Positions 20,836 through 29,313 of a DNA stretch of 34,932 nucleotides are shown here, in pieces; within the stretch, counting starts at the first letter, position 1; each line of letters opens with the position of its first letter. The stretch spans positions 1 to 34,932 of the forward strand of contig NSIQ01000036.1 of NCBI GenBank assembly GCA_002737415.1, read 5' to 3'. This DNA comes from Alcaligenaceae bacterium (GTDB lineage: Bacteria > Pseudomonadota > Gammaproteobacteria > Burkholderiales > Burkholderiaceae_B). A program made the translations under genes and the position numbers. A model generated the notes under the pieces. The model saw only the letters and a program-made list of their open reading frames with translations, did no database searches and was not told where the DNA came from.

Positions 20836-21612
20836 ATGAGTCGGGTAGCGCTAGGGGTCTCTTATGATGGGCGCCCTTGGCAGGGCTGGCAAACGCAGCC
20901 CAACGGCCAAACTGTTCAAGATTCGCTAGAACGCGCCTTGGCGATCGTTGCAACCGTGCCCGTACGCACCACCTGCGCGGGTCGCACTGACACAGGCGTG
21001 CACGCACTCGGGCAAGTGGTTCATTTTGATTGCGATGTTGCTCGTACGCCAGAGTCTTGGGTCAGAGGGGTTAATGCACATTTGCCCGACACGATCTCTG
21101 TGCAATGGGCGCAGTATGTCTCTGAGGATTTTCATGCACGCTTTTCGGTTCGCGAACGGGCCTACACCTATGTCATTTTAAATAGTCGAGTTCGTCAACC
21201 CCTATGGGCGGGCAGGGCGGGCTGGGTGTTTCAACCTCTCGAAGTGCAAGCCATGCAGCGGGCGACGCAGTGCTTGTTAGGCGAGCACGACTTCAGTAGT
21301 TTTCGGTCTTCGCAATGTCAGGCTAAGTCACCTGTGCGCACGCTAACCGAGTTGAATATTCGGCAAAAAGGCCAACTGATTTACGTATCCTTGCGCGGTA
21401 ACGCCTTCTTGCATCATATGGTACGCAACATCGTTGGCGCGCTGATACAAATCGGACAGGGCCGACAACCCGTTGAATTTATGGCCGCCTTGCTTGCCTT
21501 TAAGGATCGCACAAAAGGCTCGCCTACCTTCTCGCCTGACGGCTTATATTTAACCGAGGTGTCTTATCCGCCTGGCGCGCTGTTACAGCATCAGGGTATC
21601 GGGCTTGGGTGA
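20836..21612 (+). CDS. truA: tRNA pseudouridine(38-40) synthase
   Basis: [70 protein letters not shown]. Confidence 0.96.
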   Translation: MSRVALGVSYDGRPWQGWQTQPNGQTVQDSLERALAIVATVPVRTTCAGRTDTGVHALGQVVHFDCDVARTPESWVRGVNAHLPDTISVQWAQYVSEDFHARFSVRERAYTYVILNSRVRQPLWAGRAGWVFQPLEVQAMQRATQCLLGEHDFSSFRSSQCQAKSPVRTLTELNIRQKGQLIYVSLRGNAFLHHMVRNIVGALIQIGQGRQPVEFMAALLAFKDRTKGSPTFSPDGLYLTEVSYPPGALLQHQGIGLG

Positions 21613-21658
21613 CAAGATCTCGGTCTAAAATAGATTCTATTCATTGATATCCTCTGAC

Positions 21659-22342
21659 ATGACAACCAGCCCAATGCTCGCACGCACTCGCATCAAAATC
21701 TGCGGCCTGACACGTGCTCAAGATGTTCGTACCTCAGTGCGTAACGGCGCTGATGCGCTGGGCTTTGTCTTTTATCCGCCCAGCAAACGCTTCGTGAGCG
21801 CTGCCCATGCGGCAGAGCTGTGTACTGATTTGCCCGCGTTTGTGAGCACCGTGGCGTTATTCGTCAATCCCGAACCACAGACAGTGAAAGACGTGTTGAC
21901 CACCCTGCGCCCGAGCTTGCTACAGTTTCATGGCGATGAAGATCCAGATTTTTGTGCCTCGTTTGGGGTGCCCTACCTCAAAGCGTTCAGAGTCGGTGCG
22001 CCTGGCTTGGATACTGCAGTCAATGTCCTGACAACTTGCCGGCCTTTTTCGCAAGCGGCTGGATGGTTGTTTGATAGCTACACTGCGGCTTTCGGTGGCA
22101 GTGGCCACGGGTTTGATTACGCGCTTCTGGCCGACTTACAAGCGTCGCTTTCGCCTGCACGGCCCTTGATTTTGTCTGGAGGGTTAACAGCCCAAAACGT
22201 CCAGGAGGCTGTTCGAACGCTTACCCCCTGGGCCGTGGACGTGAGCAGCGGGGTCGAAGTCGGTCCAGGTGTAAAGTCTGAAAAAAAGATCGAAGACTTT
22301 GTGCAGGCGGTTCAGCAAGCGCTTCCGAACCCTGCGCTTTGA
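21659..22342 (+). CDS. trpF: Phosphoribosylanthranilate isomerase
   Basis: RIKICGLTRAQDVRTSVRNGADALGFVFYPPSKRFV, LQFHGDEDPDFCASFGVPYLKAF, PLILSGGLTAQNVQEAV, GVEVGPGVKSEKKI. Confidence 0.95.
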   Translation: MTTSPMLARTRIKICGLTRAQDVRTSVRNGADALGFVFYPPSKRFVSAAHAAELCTDLPAFVSTVALFVNPEPQTVKDVLTTLRPSLLQFHGDEDPDFCASFGVPYLKAFRVGAPGLDTAVNVLTTCRPFSQAAGWLFDSYTAAFGGSGHGFDYALLADLQASLSPARPLILSGGLTAQNVQEAVRTLTPWAVDVSSGVEVGPGVKSEKKIEDFVQAVQQALPNPAL

Positions 22343-22368
22343 CAGTACATCTCTAATGCCGATACAAT
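22339..22368 (+). promoter_or_regulatory. Sigma70-type promoter for tRNA-Val, overlapping the trpF stop codon
   Basis: TTGACA (22339-22344), 18-nt spacer, TACAAT (22363-22368). tRNA begins at 22381. Confidence 0.75.
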
Positions 22369-22380
22369 AGTGGTCTTTAC

Positions 22381-22457
22381 AGGCGGTTAGCTCAGCTGGT
22401 TAGAGCGCCACGTTGACATCGTGGAGGTCGTTGGTTCGATCCCAATACCGCCTACCA
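22381..22457 (+). tRNA. tRNA-Val(GAC), CCA encoded
   Basis: Cloverleaf: acceptor AGGCGGT/ACCGCCT, D-stem GCTC/GAGC, anticodon stem CCACG/CGTGG with loop TTGACAT (anticodon GAC), T-arm GTTGG-TTCGATC-CCAAT, 3' ACCA. Confidence 0.97.
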
Positions 22458-22473
22458 AAAAATCCAGCAACAA

Positions 22474-22496
22474 CCCCAGCGATGGGGATTTTTTTT
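22474..22496 (+). terminator. Rho-independent terminator of tRNA-Val
   Basis: CCCC-AGCGAT-GGGG stem followed by A and T8. Confidence 0.75.
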
Positions 22497-22557
22497 GTCT
22501 GGTCTTCGATTGCAACGGCTAACCCTAAATTATTTCTCCCGTGCGAGGTAACCTCTT

Positions 22558-22761
22558 ATGACAAAAAAAGAAGAGCTCGATCCAGATACCCAAGCCTTAA
22601 TCGAGTGGTGCACCGAAGTTGAGGGCTTTTTAGTCGCGGCGGGCGCGAGTTTGCGCGAAGCGCAAGGCTATATCGAAGAGCAGGCCGAGTGGTTCACCGA
22701 TCAGTTTTATGAAGGGTTGACACCTCAAGAAGCTGCCAAGGCGTCTCTAAACGAGCCTTGA
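22558..22761 (+). CDS. Small acidic protein of unknown function (67 aa)
   Basis: ATG preceded by GAGG at 22545-22548; MTKKEELDPDTQALIEWCTEVEGFLVAAGASLREAQGYIEEQAEWFTDQFYEGLTPQEAAKASLNEP has a plausible amphipathic-helix composition. Confidence 0.65.
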   Translation: MTKKEELDPDTQALIEWCTEVEGFLVAAGASLREAQGYIEEQAEWFTDQFYEGLTPQEAAKASLNEP

Positions 22762-22771
22762 ACCCTTGTAA

Positions 22772-22780
22772 TGCTAAAAT
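22772..22780 (+). promoter_or_regulatory. Possible extended -10 promoter upstream of thrS
   Basis: TGCTAAAAT (TGn + TAAAAT); no convincing -35. Confidence 0.35.
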
Positions 22781-22925
22781 CCCGGTTGTTTTTAACTGGA
22801 TTTTGCATGTGATTTGAGAGGGTCTGCGTAGCGGGTTTGCTTGCCTAAAGTATTGGCGCAAACAAGTTGTGTTCAAAGCCCTGCCAACAATATGTAGCTT
22901 CTGCTCGAGTCAACGCCACCCAATA

Positions 22926-24875
22926 ATGATTGCCATTACATTGCCAGACGGTTCTCAACGCCAATATCCGGGCCCAGTCACGGTTGCCGAGGTGGCGCAA
23001 TCGATTGGTGCAGGCCTTGCCCGCGCCGCCTTAGGCGGGCGTGTCACGCGCGGCGAACAGTCGCAGTTGGTGGACACCAGCCATCTGATTGAACAAGACG
23101 CTAAACTTTCCTTGGTCACGGGTAAAGATCCCGATGGGCTAGAGCTGATTCGTCATTCAACGGCGCACCTGCTGGCCTATGCGGTCAAAGCGATTTTTCC
23201 GGATGCGCAGGTGACAATTGGCCCAGTCATTGAAAATGGCTTTTTTTACGACTTCTCGTACAAACGGCCCTTCACCCTTGAAGACCTTGCCACCATTGAA
23301 AAGAAAATGGCTGAGCTCGTCAAAAAAGACGAGCCCGTCACGCGCGAAGAATGGAAGCGCGACGACGCCATTGCCTACTTCAAGAGCATTGGCGAACACT
23401 ACAAAGCCGAAATCATCGGTGCGATTCCAGGTAACGAAACAATTAGTCTCTACCGTGAGGGCGACTTTATCGATCTATGCCGGGGCCCGCACGTTCCCAA
23501 TACCGGTAAACTAAAAGTGTTCAAGCTGATGAAACTGGCCGGCGCTTATTGGCGTGGCGATAGCAACAACGAAATGTTGCAACGGATTTATGGCACGGCT
23601 TGGGTCAACAAAGACGACCAAGACGCGCATCTGCATATGCTTGCAGAAGCCGAGCTTCGCGACCACCGCAAAATCGGGCGTGAGCTTGACCTGTTTCACT
23701 TTCAAGAAGAAGGCCCGGGTCTGATTTTTTGGCACCCAAAGGGCTGGGCAATCTGGCAGCAAGTTGAGCAATACATGCGTAACGTGTACCGCGATAACGG
23801 CTACCAAGAGGTGAAAGCTCCCCAAATTCTTGACTTGTCACTCTGGAAAAAAACGGGTCACTGGGATAACTATCGTGAAAACATGTTCACGACTGAATCC
23901 GAAAATCGCACCTATGGCTTGAAACCCATGAACTGCCCAGGGCACGTTCAAATTTTTAATTCAAGCCTGCACTCTTATCGCGACTTGCCGCTGCGCTATG
24001 GTGAGTTTGGTCAGTGTCATCGCAATGAGCCCTCTGGGTCGTTGCACGGCATGATGCGTGTGCGCGGTTTTACACAAGATGATGGTCATATCTTTTGTAC
24101 CGAAGCACAAATGCAAGATGAGTGCGCAAATTACACGGCACTTTTGCAAAAGGTTTATGCCGACTTTGGCTTCACCGAGATTTTGTACAAAGTGGCGACG
24201 CGCCCCGAAAAGCGCATTGGTAGCGACGAGGTCTGGGATAAGGCTGAAAACGCGTTAATGGAAAGCTTGCGGCGAACCGGTTGTGACTTTGAAGTCTCGC
24301 CCGGTGAAGGCGCCTTTTATGGCCCTAAGGTTGAGTACACGCTCAAAGACGCCATCGGACGCCACTGGCAGTGCGGCACGATTCAGGTTGATTTCTCGAT
24401 GCCGCAGCGCTTGGGCGCAGAGTTTGTTGATGCACAAGATCAACGCGTCGCGCCGGTCATGTTGCATCGCGCGATTTTGGGTTCGTTCGAGCGTTTCATC
24501 GGTATGTTGATCGAAAACCATGCGGGTGCCTTGCCAGCTTGGCTGGCTCCGGTGCAAGCGGTTATTTGCTGCATCTCTGAATCCACTGCTGAATATGCAA
24601 CAGAAATCACACAAAGCCTGAAAAAACAAGGCTTTAGAGTAGAATCTGATTGTCGTGGTGAGAAAATCACTTATAAAATTCGTGAACACAGTATGCAGAA
24701 GGTCCCTTATATTCTGGTGGTTGGTGAAAAAGAGCGTCAGGCGGGGACAGTTGCTGTGCGTAGTCGAGGTGGCTTGGATCTGGGTGTCATGCCCGTTGAA
24801 CAATTCACTTCGTTGCTAAACGAAGATGTGGCCTTACGCCGCAATTCTGGCTCGCCTGCACCGCAGGTAGCCTAA
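22926..24875 (+). CDS. thrS: Threonyl-tRNA synthetase
   Basis: [77 protein letters not shown], class II motifs. Start ATG 22926 preferred over GTG 22869. Confidence 0.97.
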   Translation: MIAITLPDGSQRQYPGPVTVAEVAQSIGAGLARAALGGRVTRGEQSQLVDTSHLIEQDAKLSLVTGKDPDGLELIRHSTAHLLAYAVKAIFPDAQVTIGPVIENGFFYDFSYKRPFTLEDLATIEKKMAELVKKDEPVTREEWKRDDAIAYFKSIGEHYKAEIIGAIPGNETISLYREGDFIDLCRGPHVPNTGKLKVFKLMKLAGAYWRGDSNNEMLQRIYGTAWVNKDDQDAHLHMLAEAELRDHRKIGRELDLFHFQEEGPGLIFWHPKGWAIWQQVEQYMRNVYRDNGYQEVKAPQILDLSLWKKTGHWDNYRENMFTTESENRTYGLKPMNCPGHVQIFNSSLHSYRDLPLRYGEFGQCHRNEPSGSLHGMMRVRGFTQDDGHIFCTEAQMQDECANYTALLQKVYADFGFTEILYKVATRPEKRIGSDEVWDKAENALMESLRRTGCDFEVSPGEGAFYGPKVEYTLKDAIGRHWQCGTIQVDFSMPQRLGAEFVDAQDQRVAPVMLHRAILGSFERFIGMLIENHAGALPAWLAPVQAVICCISESTAEYATEITQSLKKQGFRVESDCRGEKITYKIREHSMQKVPYILVVGEKERQAGTVAVRSRGGLDLGVMPVEQFTSLLNEDVALRRNSGSPAPQVA

Positions 24876-24893
24876 CCCTCAGGAGTCGTCAAC

Positions 24894-25439
24894 ATCGCAA
24901 CAGAAAAACCCCATCGCATTAACGGTGACATCCGCGTTCCCGACGTGCGTTTACTTGGAATCGAAGGCGAGCAGTTAGGTATTGTCAATACACTAGAAGC
25001 TGTTCGTATGGCAGAAGAAGCAGGCGTCGATTTAGTTGAAATCGCACCTAACGCCGAACCGCCAGTCTGCCGGTTAATGGATTACGGCAAGTTCAAATAT
25101 CAAGAACAAAAGCGTTTAGCTGAAGCCCGCGCTAAACAAAAAATCATTCAGGTTAAAGAGGTGAAGTTTAGACCTGCCACCGACGAAGGTGACTACCAGG
25201 TCAAGCTGCGCAACCTCAAGCGCTTTCTTGAAGAAGGCGATAAAGCAAAAGTCACTTTGCGCTTCCGTGGTCGTGAAATGGCCCACCAAGAACTCGGGAT
25301 GCGAGTGCTTGAGCGCGTGCGTGACGACCTGACCGACATGGCTTCGGTTGAAGCGATGCCTAAGCTCGAAGGTCGTCAGATGGTGATGGTATTGTCTCCA
25401 CGTAAAAAAGCACCTGCAGGTAAAGCAGAAGCGGCTTGA
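24894..25439 (+). CDS. infC: Translation initiation factor IF-3, probable ATC start codon
   Basis: Frame upstream of the ORF-track start reads (ATC)[30 protein letters not shown], the standard IF-3 N-terminus, with AGGAG at 24881-24885 upstream of ATC 24894. No ATG/GTG/TTG lies between the thrS stop and GTG 24945. Confidence 0.92.
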   Translation: MATEKPHRINGDIRVPDVRLLGIEGEQLGIVNTLEAVRMAEEAGVDLVEIAPNAEPPVCRLMDYGKFKYQEQKRLAEARAKQKIIQVKEVKFRPATDEGDYQVKLRNLKRFLEEGDKAKVTLRFRGREMAHQELGMRVLERVRDDLTDMASVEAMPKLEGRQMVMVLSPRKKAPAGKAEAA

Positions 25440-26404
25440 TGATGCACGTATTGTTTGTCATTGATCCGTTGCCAGACTTAAAAGCCTACAAAGACAGTTC
25501 GGTAGCGATGATGCGGGCGCTTGTTGCTCGCGGTCATCGCTTAAGCGTCGTCTTGCAAGGCGGTTTATTTATTCAAGCTGGGCAAGTGTTTGCGCATGCC
25601 ACCCCGATCAGTCTTGTACCAATGGCAGATCTGCATGAACATGCGTGGTGGCATGACGAATCGATTGCAAAAGATACGCCATTGCAAGCATTTTCTGCGG
25701 TGCTCATGCGCAAAGATCCGCCCTTTGACATGGAGTACGTCTACGCGACGCACATGCTTGAATATGCCGAGGCGCAAGGCGCGCGGGTCTTTAACAGCGG
25801 TGCCGCAATTCGTAATCACCCCGAGAAACTGGCGATTACAGAGTTTGCAAAATTAACGACTCCAACTCTAGTGACGCGTGATATGAATCGCTTAAAAGCG
25901 TTTCATATCGAGCACCATGACGTCATCGTGAAGCCTCTTGATGGGATGGGTGGCACGGGGGTGTTTCGTTTAGCGCCACACGAAACTAATTTAAACGCCA
26001 TACTTGAAGCGTTGACGCACGACGGCACGCGCACAATCATGGCGCAACGTTATATCCCTGAAATCAAGCAGGGTGATAAGCGTATTTTGCTGATCGGTGG
26101 TGAACCCGTGCCGTTTTGCCTGGCGCGCATTCCGCTTGCCGGAGAAACCCGTGGCAATTTGGCGGCGGGTGGGCGCGGTCTCGCGCAACCGCTGACCGAA
26201 CGCGATTGGGCGATTGCCCGAGAAATCGCGCCTCAACTGGTCAAGCGTGGCTTGCTCTTGGTGGGTCTCGATGTGATCGGGCAATATGTTACCGAAATCA
26301 ACGTGACAAGCCCGACCTGTTTTGTTGAAATCACCGAGCAAACTGGCTTTAACGTGGCCGAGTTTTTTGCACAGGCGCTTGAACGGGCTGTGGCGCCTTC
26401 TTAA
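25439..26404 (+). CDS. gshB: Glutathione synthetase
   Basis: MHVLFVIDPLPDLKAYKDSSVAMMRALVARGH, VIVKPLDGMGGTGVFRL, EIKQGDKRILLIGGEPVPFCLARIPLAGETRGNLAAGGRG, INVTSPTCFVEI. Starts possible at 25436 (TTG), 25439 or 25442. Confidence 0.95.
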   Translation: MMHVLFVIDPLPDLKAYKDSSVAMMRALVARGHRLSVVLQGGLFIQAGQVFAHATPISLVPMADLHEHAWWHDESIAKDTPLQAFSAVLMRKDPPFDMEYVYATHMLEYAEAQGARVFNSGAAIRNHPEKLAITEFAKLTTPTLVTRDMNRLKAFHIEHHDVIVKPLDGMGGTGVFRLAPHETNLNAILEALTHDGTRTIMAQRYIPEIKQGDKRILLIGGEPVPFCLARIPLAGETRGNLAAGGRGLAQPLTERDWAIAREIAPQLVKRGLLLVGLDVIGQYVTEINVTSPTCFVEITEQTGFNVAEFFAQALERAVAPS

Positions 26405-26405
26405 A

Positions 26406-26801
26406 ATGATTGCGATCGTGATCGTGGCGCACGTACCCTTAGCCTCAGCGCTTGCCGCTTGTGCCCAACACGTGTTGGGTCGCGCCCCAGACGTTGTGAT
26501 TGCCGATATCTTACCCAATGAATGTGCGTCAGATTGCGCACCCAATCTGGCTCAGCAATTGCTCGCGGCAGATCAGGGTGAGGGTGTTTTAGTCTTAACT
26601 GATCTGCCCGGCGCGACCCCCTCAAACATTGCAGTAAAAGCCAGTCATTTGGTGCAAGCAGCCGGGGTACCCTGTTGCGTGCTCGGTGGCGTGAACGCTT
26701 CAATGTTGCTGCGGGCGATTAATTATCGACAGGGCAGCTTAGAAGATGTCGCAACAAGCGCACTTGCGGGTGCTACGCATGCATTGTTGCGTGTAGACTG
26801 A
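26406..26801 (+). CDS. PTS EIIA component, mannose/fructose (ManX-like) family
   Basis: MIAIVIVAHVPLASALAACAQHVLG with the conserved His, GEGVLVLTDLPGATPSNIA. Start ATG at 26406, 1 nt after the gshB stop. Confidence 0.88.
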   Translation: MIAIVIVAHVPLASALAACAQHVLGRAPDVVIADILPNECASDCAPNLAQQLLAADQGEGVLVLTDLPGATPSNIAVKASHLVQAAGVPCCVLGGVNASMLLRAINYRQGSLEDVATSALAGATHALLRVD

Positions 26802-26838
26802 AGACATTCTGTTAACAAGCGTCAAACTCACTTAGCCT

Positions 26839-27108
26839 ATGTCACAGTTAGATATTGTTGTTTCCAATAAACTCGGTTTACATGCGCGTGCCGCGGCCAA
26901 GCTCACACAGCTTGCGGGGAAGTTTCGTAGTGAAATTTTTATTTCAAAAGGCGCGCAGCGTGTCAATGCAAAAAGTATTATGGGGGTGATGATGCTTGCC
27001 GCCGGCATCGGTAGCACAGTCAAAATCGAAGCGTTGGGCGAAGATGCCGACCAAGCACTTACTGCAATTCAGGCGCTTTTTGATGATAAATTCGGCGAAG
27101 GCCAATAA
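26839..27108 (+). CDS. ptsH: Phosphocarrier protein HPr
   Basis: NKLGLHARAAAKLTQLAGKF (active His) and VNAKSIMGVMMLAAGIGSTVKIEALGEDADQAL (Ser46 region). Confidence 0.94.
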   Translation: MSQLDIVVSNKLGLHARAAAKLTQLAGKFRSEIFISKGAQRVNAKSIMGVMMLAAGIGSTVKIEALGEDADQALTAIQALFDDKFGEGQ

Positions 27109-27139
27109 GCTTACCCAGTCCGCCCCGGCGGGCAGTCCT

Positions 27140-28855
27140 ATGATGTGCCTCTATGGGCAGGGTGTGGCGCGTGGCTATGCGATTGGTCGCGTAGTCGTGC
27201 TCGGTGCAACCGCTCTTGAGGTGTCGCACTACCGCATCGCTGAAGATCAAATTCAGGCCGAAAAAAGTCGGTTAACCAACGCCTTGGCAACGACTCAACT
27301 TGAAATGCACGAAATGGCCGCGAATCTGCCCGCCGATGCACCGCGCGAGCTTGCCGCGTTGTTAAGCGTACACGGTATGTTGCTCAGCGATCCGTTGCTC
27401 GCCGATCAGGCCGTGGCGCTGATTGACGAAAAACATTACAACGCCGAATGGGCATTGACGACACAAGGCCAGATCTTGGCTGAACAGTTCGCGGCCATCG
27501 AGGACGAATACCTTCGAGAGCGCGGTTCAGACGTGCGTCAGGTGATTGAGCGAGTGCTTCAGGTGTTGTCGGGTTCTAAGCAAGTGCTGGCGCTTAACCA
27601 TGAGGTCAACGCTGACGAGCACTTGATTGTCGTCGCGCACGATATCTCGCCGGCCGACATGATTCGGTTGCGGGGCGCGCGGTTTGCAGGCTTCGCCACC
27701 GATCTTGGCGGGGCAACCTCACACACTGCAATTGTCGCTCGCAGCTTAGGTGTGCCGGCCGTGGTTGCTCTAGGGCACGTGCGTATGTTGGTGCGTGACG
27801 GCGATATGATTGTTGTCGATGGCGCACATGGCACCATACTGGTGAATCCTTCGCGTCAGGCGCTTGAACAGTACCGCCGCCTGCAGCAGCTTTATTTAGA
27901 CGAACGCGCCGAGCTGTCGCTGTTAAAAGATGTTCCGGCAGAGACCTTAGACGGCATACTGATTGAACTCGAAGCCAATATCGAATTGCCTGATGAAGCG
28001 GCCTTGGCCGTGGCTAATGGTGCGACGGGGATTGGACTGTTTCGCAGCGAGTTTTTGTTTATGGGGCGTGGTGATTTGCCCACCGAACAAGAGCAATTCG
28101 AGGCTTATTTAAGCGTTGTGACAACGATGCAGCATCGTCCCGTTACGATTCGTACGCTTGATATTGGCGCGGATAAGACGCTTGATGGCGAGGCAACCGT
28201 TGCGACCAACCCCGCGTTGGGTTTGCGTGCGATTCGTTATTGTTTAGCGCATCCAGAATTGTTTGCGACCCAGTTACGCGCCATTTTACGGGCCTCGGCT
28301 CACGGTACCGTTCGGATCTTGATCCCGATGGTGGCGCATATGCACGAGGTGCATGCGACGCGTGCGGCGATTGCGTCAGCGAAGCGAGAACTTGACGAAC
28401 GAGGCCAACCCTACGACGATCACCTTTTGGTGGGTGCGATGGTCGAAGTGCCTGCAACCGCGATCGCTATCGAACCGTTTGCCGAGGCACTTGATTTTTT
28501 GTCGATCGGCACAAACGATTTAATTCAATACACACTCGCGATCGATCGCGCAGACAACGAAGTCGCTGCGCTCTACGATCCGCTGCATCCGGCGGTGTTG
28601 CGTTTGATTGCCAATACGATTAACGCAGGCGAACGCTTAGGCAAGCCCGTCGCGGTTTGCGGCGAAATGGCCGGAGACTCGCAGCTGACTCGTTTGTTGT
28701 TAGGCCTTGGGTTAAAGAATTTTTCGATGCATGCGCAACAATTGCTCGATGTGAAGCGTGAAATCCGGGGTGCACATTCAAACGCCTTGCGCCTGAAAGT
28801 GGCCAACTCCTTAAACCGCGCAAGCGAGATTGATCCCGCCACGCTTTACCACTAA
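27140..28855 (+). CDS. ptsI: PTS enzyme I (phosphoenolpyruvate-protein phosphotransferase)
   Basis: LGGATSHTAIVARSLGVPAVV (phospho-His loop), GIGLFRSEFLFMGR, DFLSIGTNDLIQYTLAIDR, VCGEMAGD. Start uncertain (27083, 27140 or 27143). Confidence 0.94.
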   Translation: MMCLYGQGVARGYAIGRVVVLGATALEVSHYRIAEDQIQAEKSRLTNALATTQLEMHEMAANLPADAPRELAALLSVHGMLLSDPLLADQAVALIDEKHYNAEWALTTQGQILAEQFAAIEDEYLRERGSDVRQVIERVLQVLSGSKQVLALNHEVNADEHLIVVAHDISPADMIRLRGARFAGFATDLGGATSHTAIVARSLGVPAVVALGHVRMLVRDGDMIVVDGAHGTILVNPSRQALEQYRRLQQLYLDERAELSLLKDVPAETLDGILIELEANIELPDEAALAVANGATGIGLFRSEFLFMGRGDLPTEQEQFEAYLSVVTTMQHRPVTIRTLDIGADKTLDGEATVATNPALGLRAIRYCLAHPELFATQLRAILRASAHGTVRILIPMVAHMHEVHATRAAIASAKRELDERGQPYDDHLLVGAMVEVPATAIAIEPFAEALDFLSIGTNDLIQYTLAIDRADNEVAALYDPLHPAVLRLIANTINAGERLGKPVAVCGEMAGDSQLTRLLLGLGLKNFSMHAQQLLDVKREIRGAHSNALRLKVANSLNRASEIDPATLYH

Positions 28856-28946
28856 GGTCTGTGGGTAGCTTCGCCGGCAAGGGCTTGGCGCGGTCAAGTC
28901 GTAAGAGTAAAATTCAAACTTCATTATTTTGTTTGTCGAGAAAGCT

Positions 28947-29207
28947 ATGAATCCAAAAAACGCCTGGTTTGAAGAGTTTCAAAAAAATGTGTCTGACTTA
29001 ATTGCGCGTAGCCCTGCTGCCGATATCGAGCGCAATGTGAAAGGGTTTATGGGTCAAGCATTTAACAAAATGGATTTGATTACCCGCGATGAGTTCGACA
29101 TCCAGGTCGACATGCTCAAACGCGTACAAGAACGAGCGGCCATACTTGAAGCACAAGTCCAACAACTTGAGCAGCGTATGACGTTGCTTGAGGATGCTAA
29201 GGTCTAA
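28947..29207 (+). CDS. ubiK: UbiK/YqiC (BMFP) accessory factor
   Basis: 86-aa BMFP-type protein (FEEFQKNVSDLIARSPAADIERNVKGFMGQAFNKMDLITRDEFDIQVDMLKRVQERAAILEAQVQQLEQRM). Start 28947 preferred. Confidence 0.88.
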   Translation: MNPKNAWFEEFQKNVSDLIARSPAADIERNVKGFMGQAFNKMDLITRDEFDIQVDMLKRVQERAAILEAQVQQLEQRMTLLEDAKV

Positions 29208-29232
29208 ACACTCAAGGCATTTGTGAGTTAGC

Positions 29233-29249
29233 TTTGCGCGCCGCGCAAA
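29233..29249. repeat. GC-rich inverted repeat between ubiK and comM
   Basis: TTTGCGCG-C-CGCGCAAA, perfect 8-bp arms. Confidence 0.7.
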
Positions 29250-29313
29250 ATGATCCCTCGGTAGGCAGTCGCGATTTCTCGGGCGATACTTTTGGCTTTT
29301 AGCCGAGAAGCCT

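Noticed and set aside
22781-22925. thrS leader as a tRNA-Thr-mimicking autoregulatory operator
   Set aside because: A CGT triplet occurs (CTGCGTAGCG) but I could not build a convincing anticodon-arm-like stem around it.
24945-24947. GTG 24945 as the infC start
   Set aside because: It would remove the conserved IF-3 N-terminus that is encoded in frame from ATC 24894.
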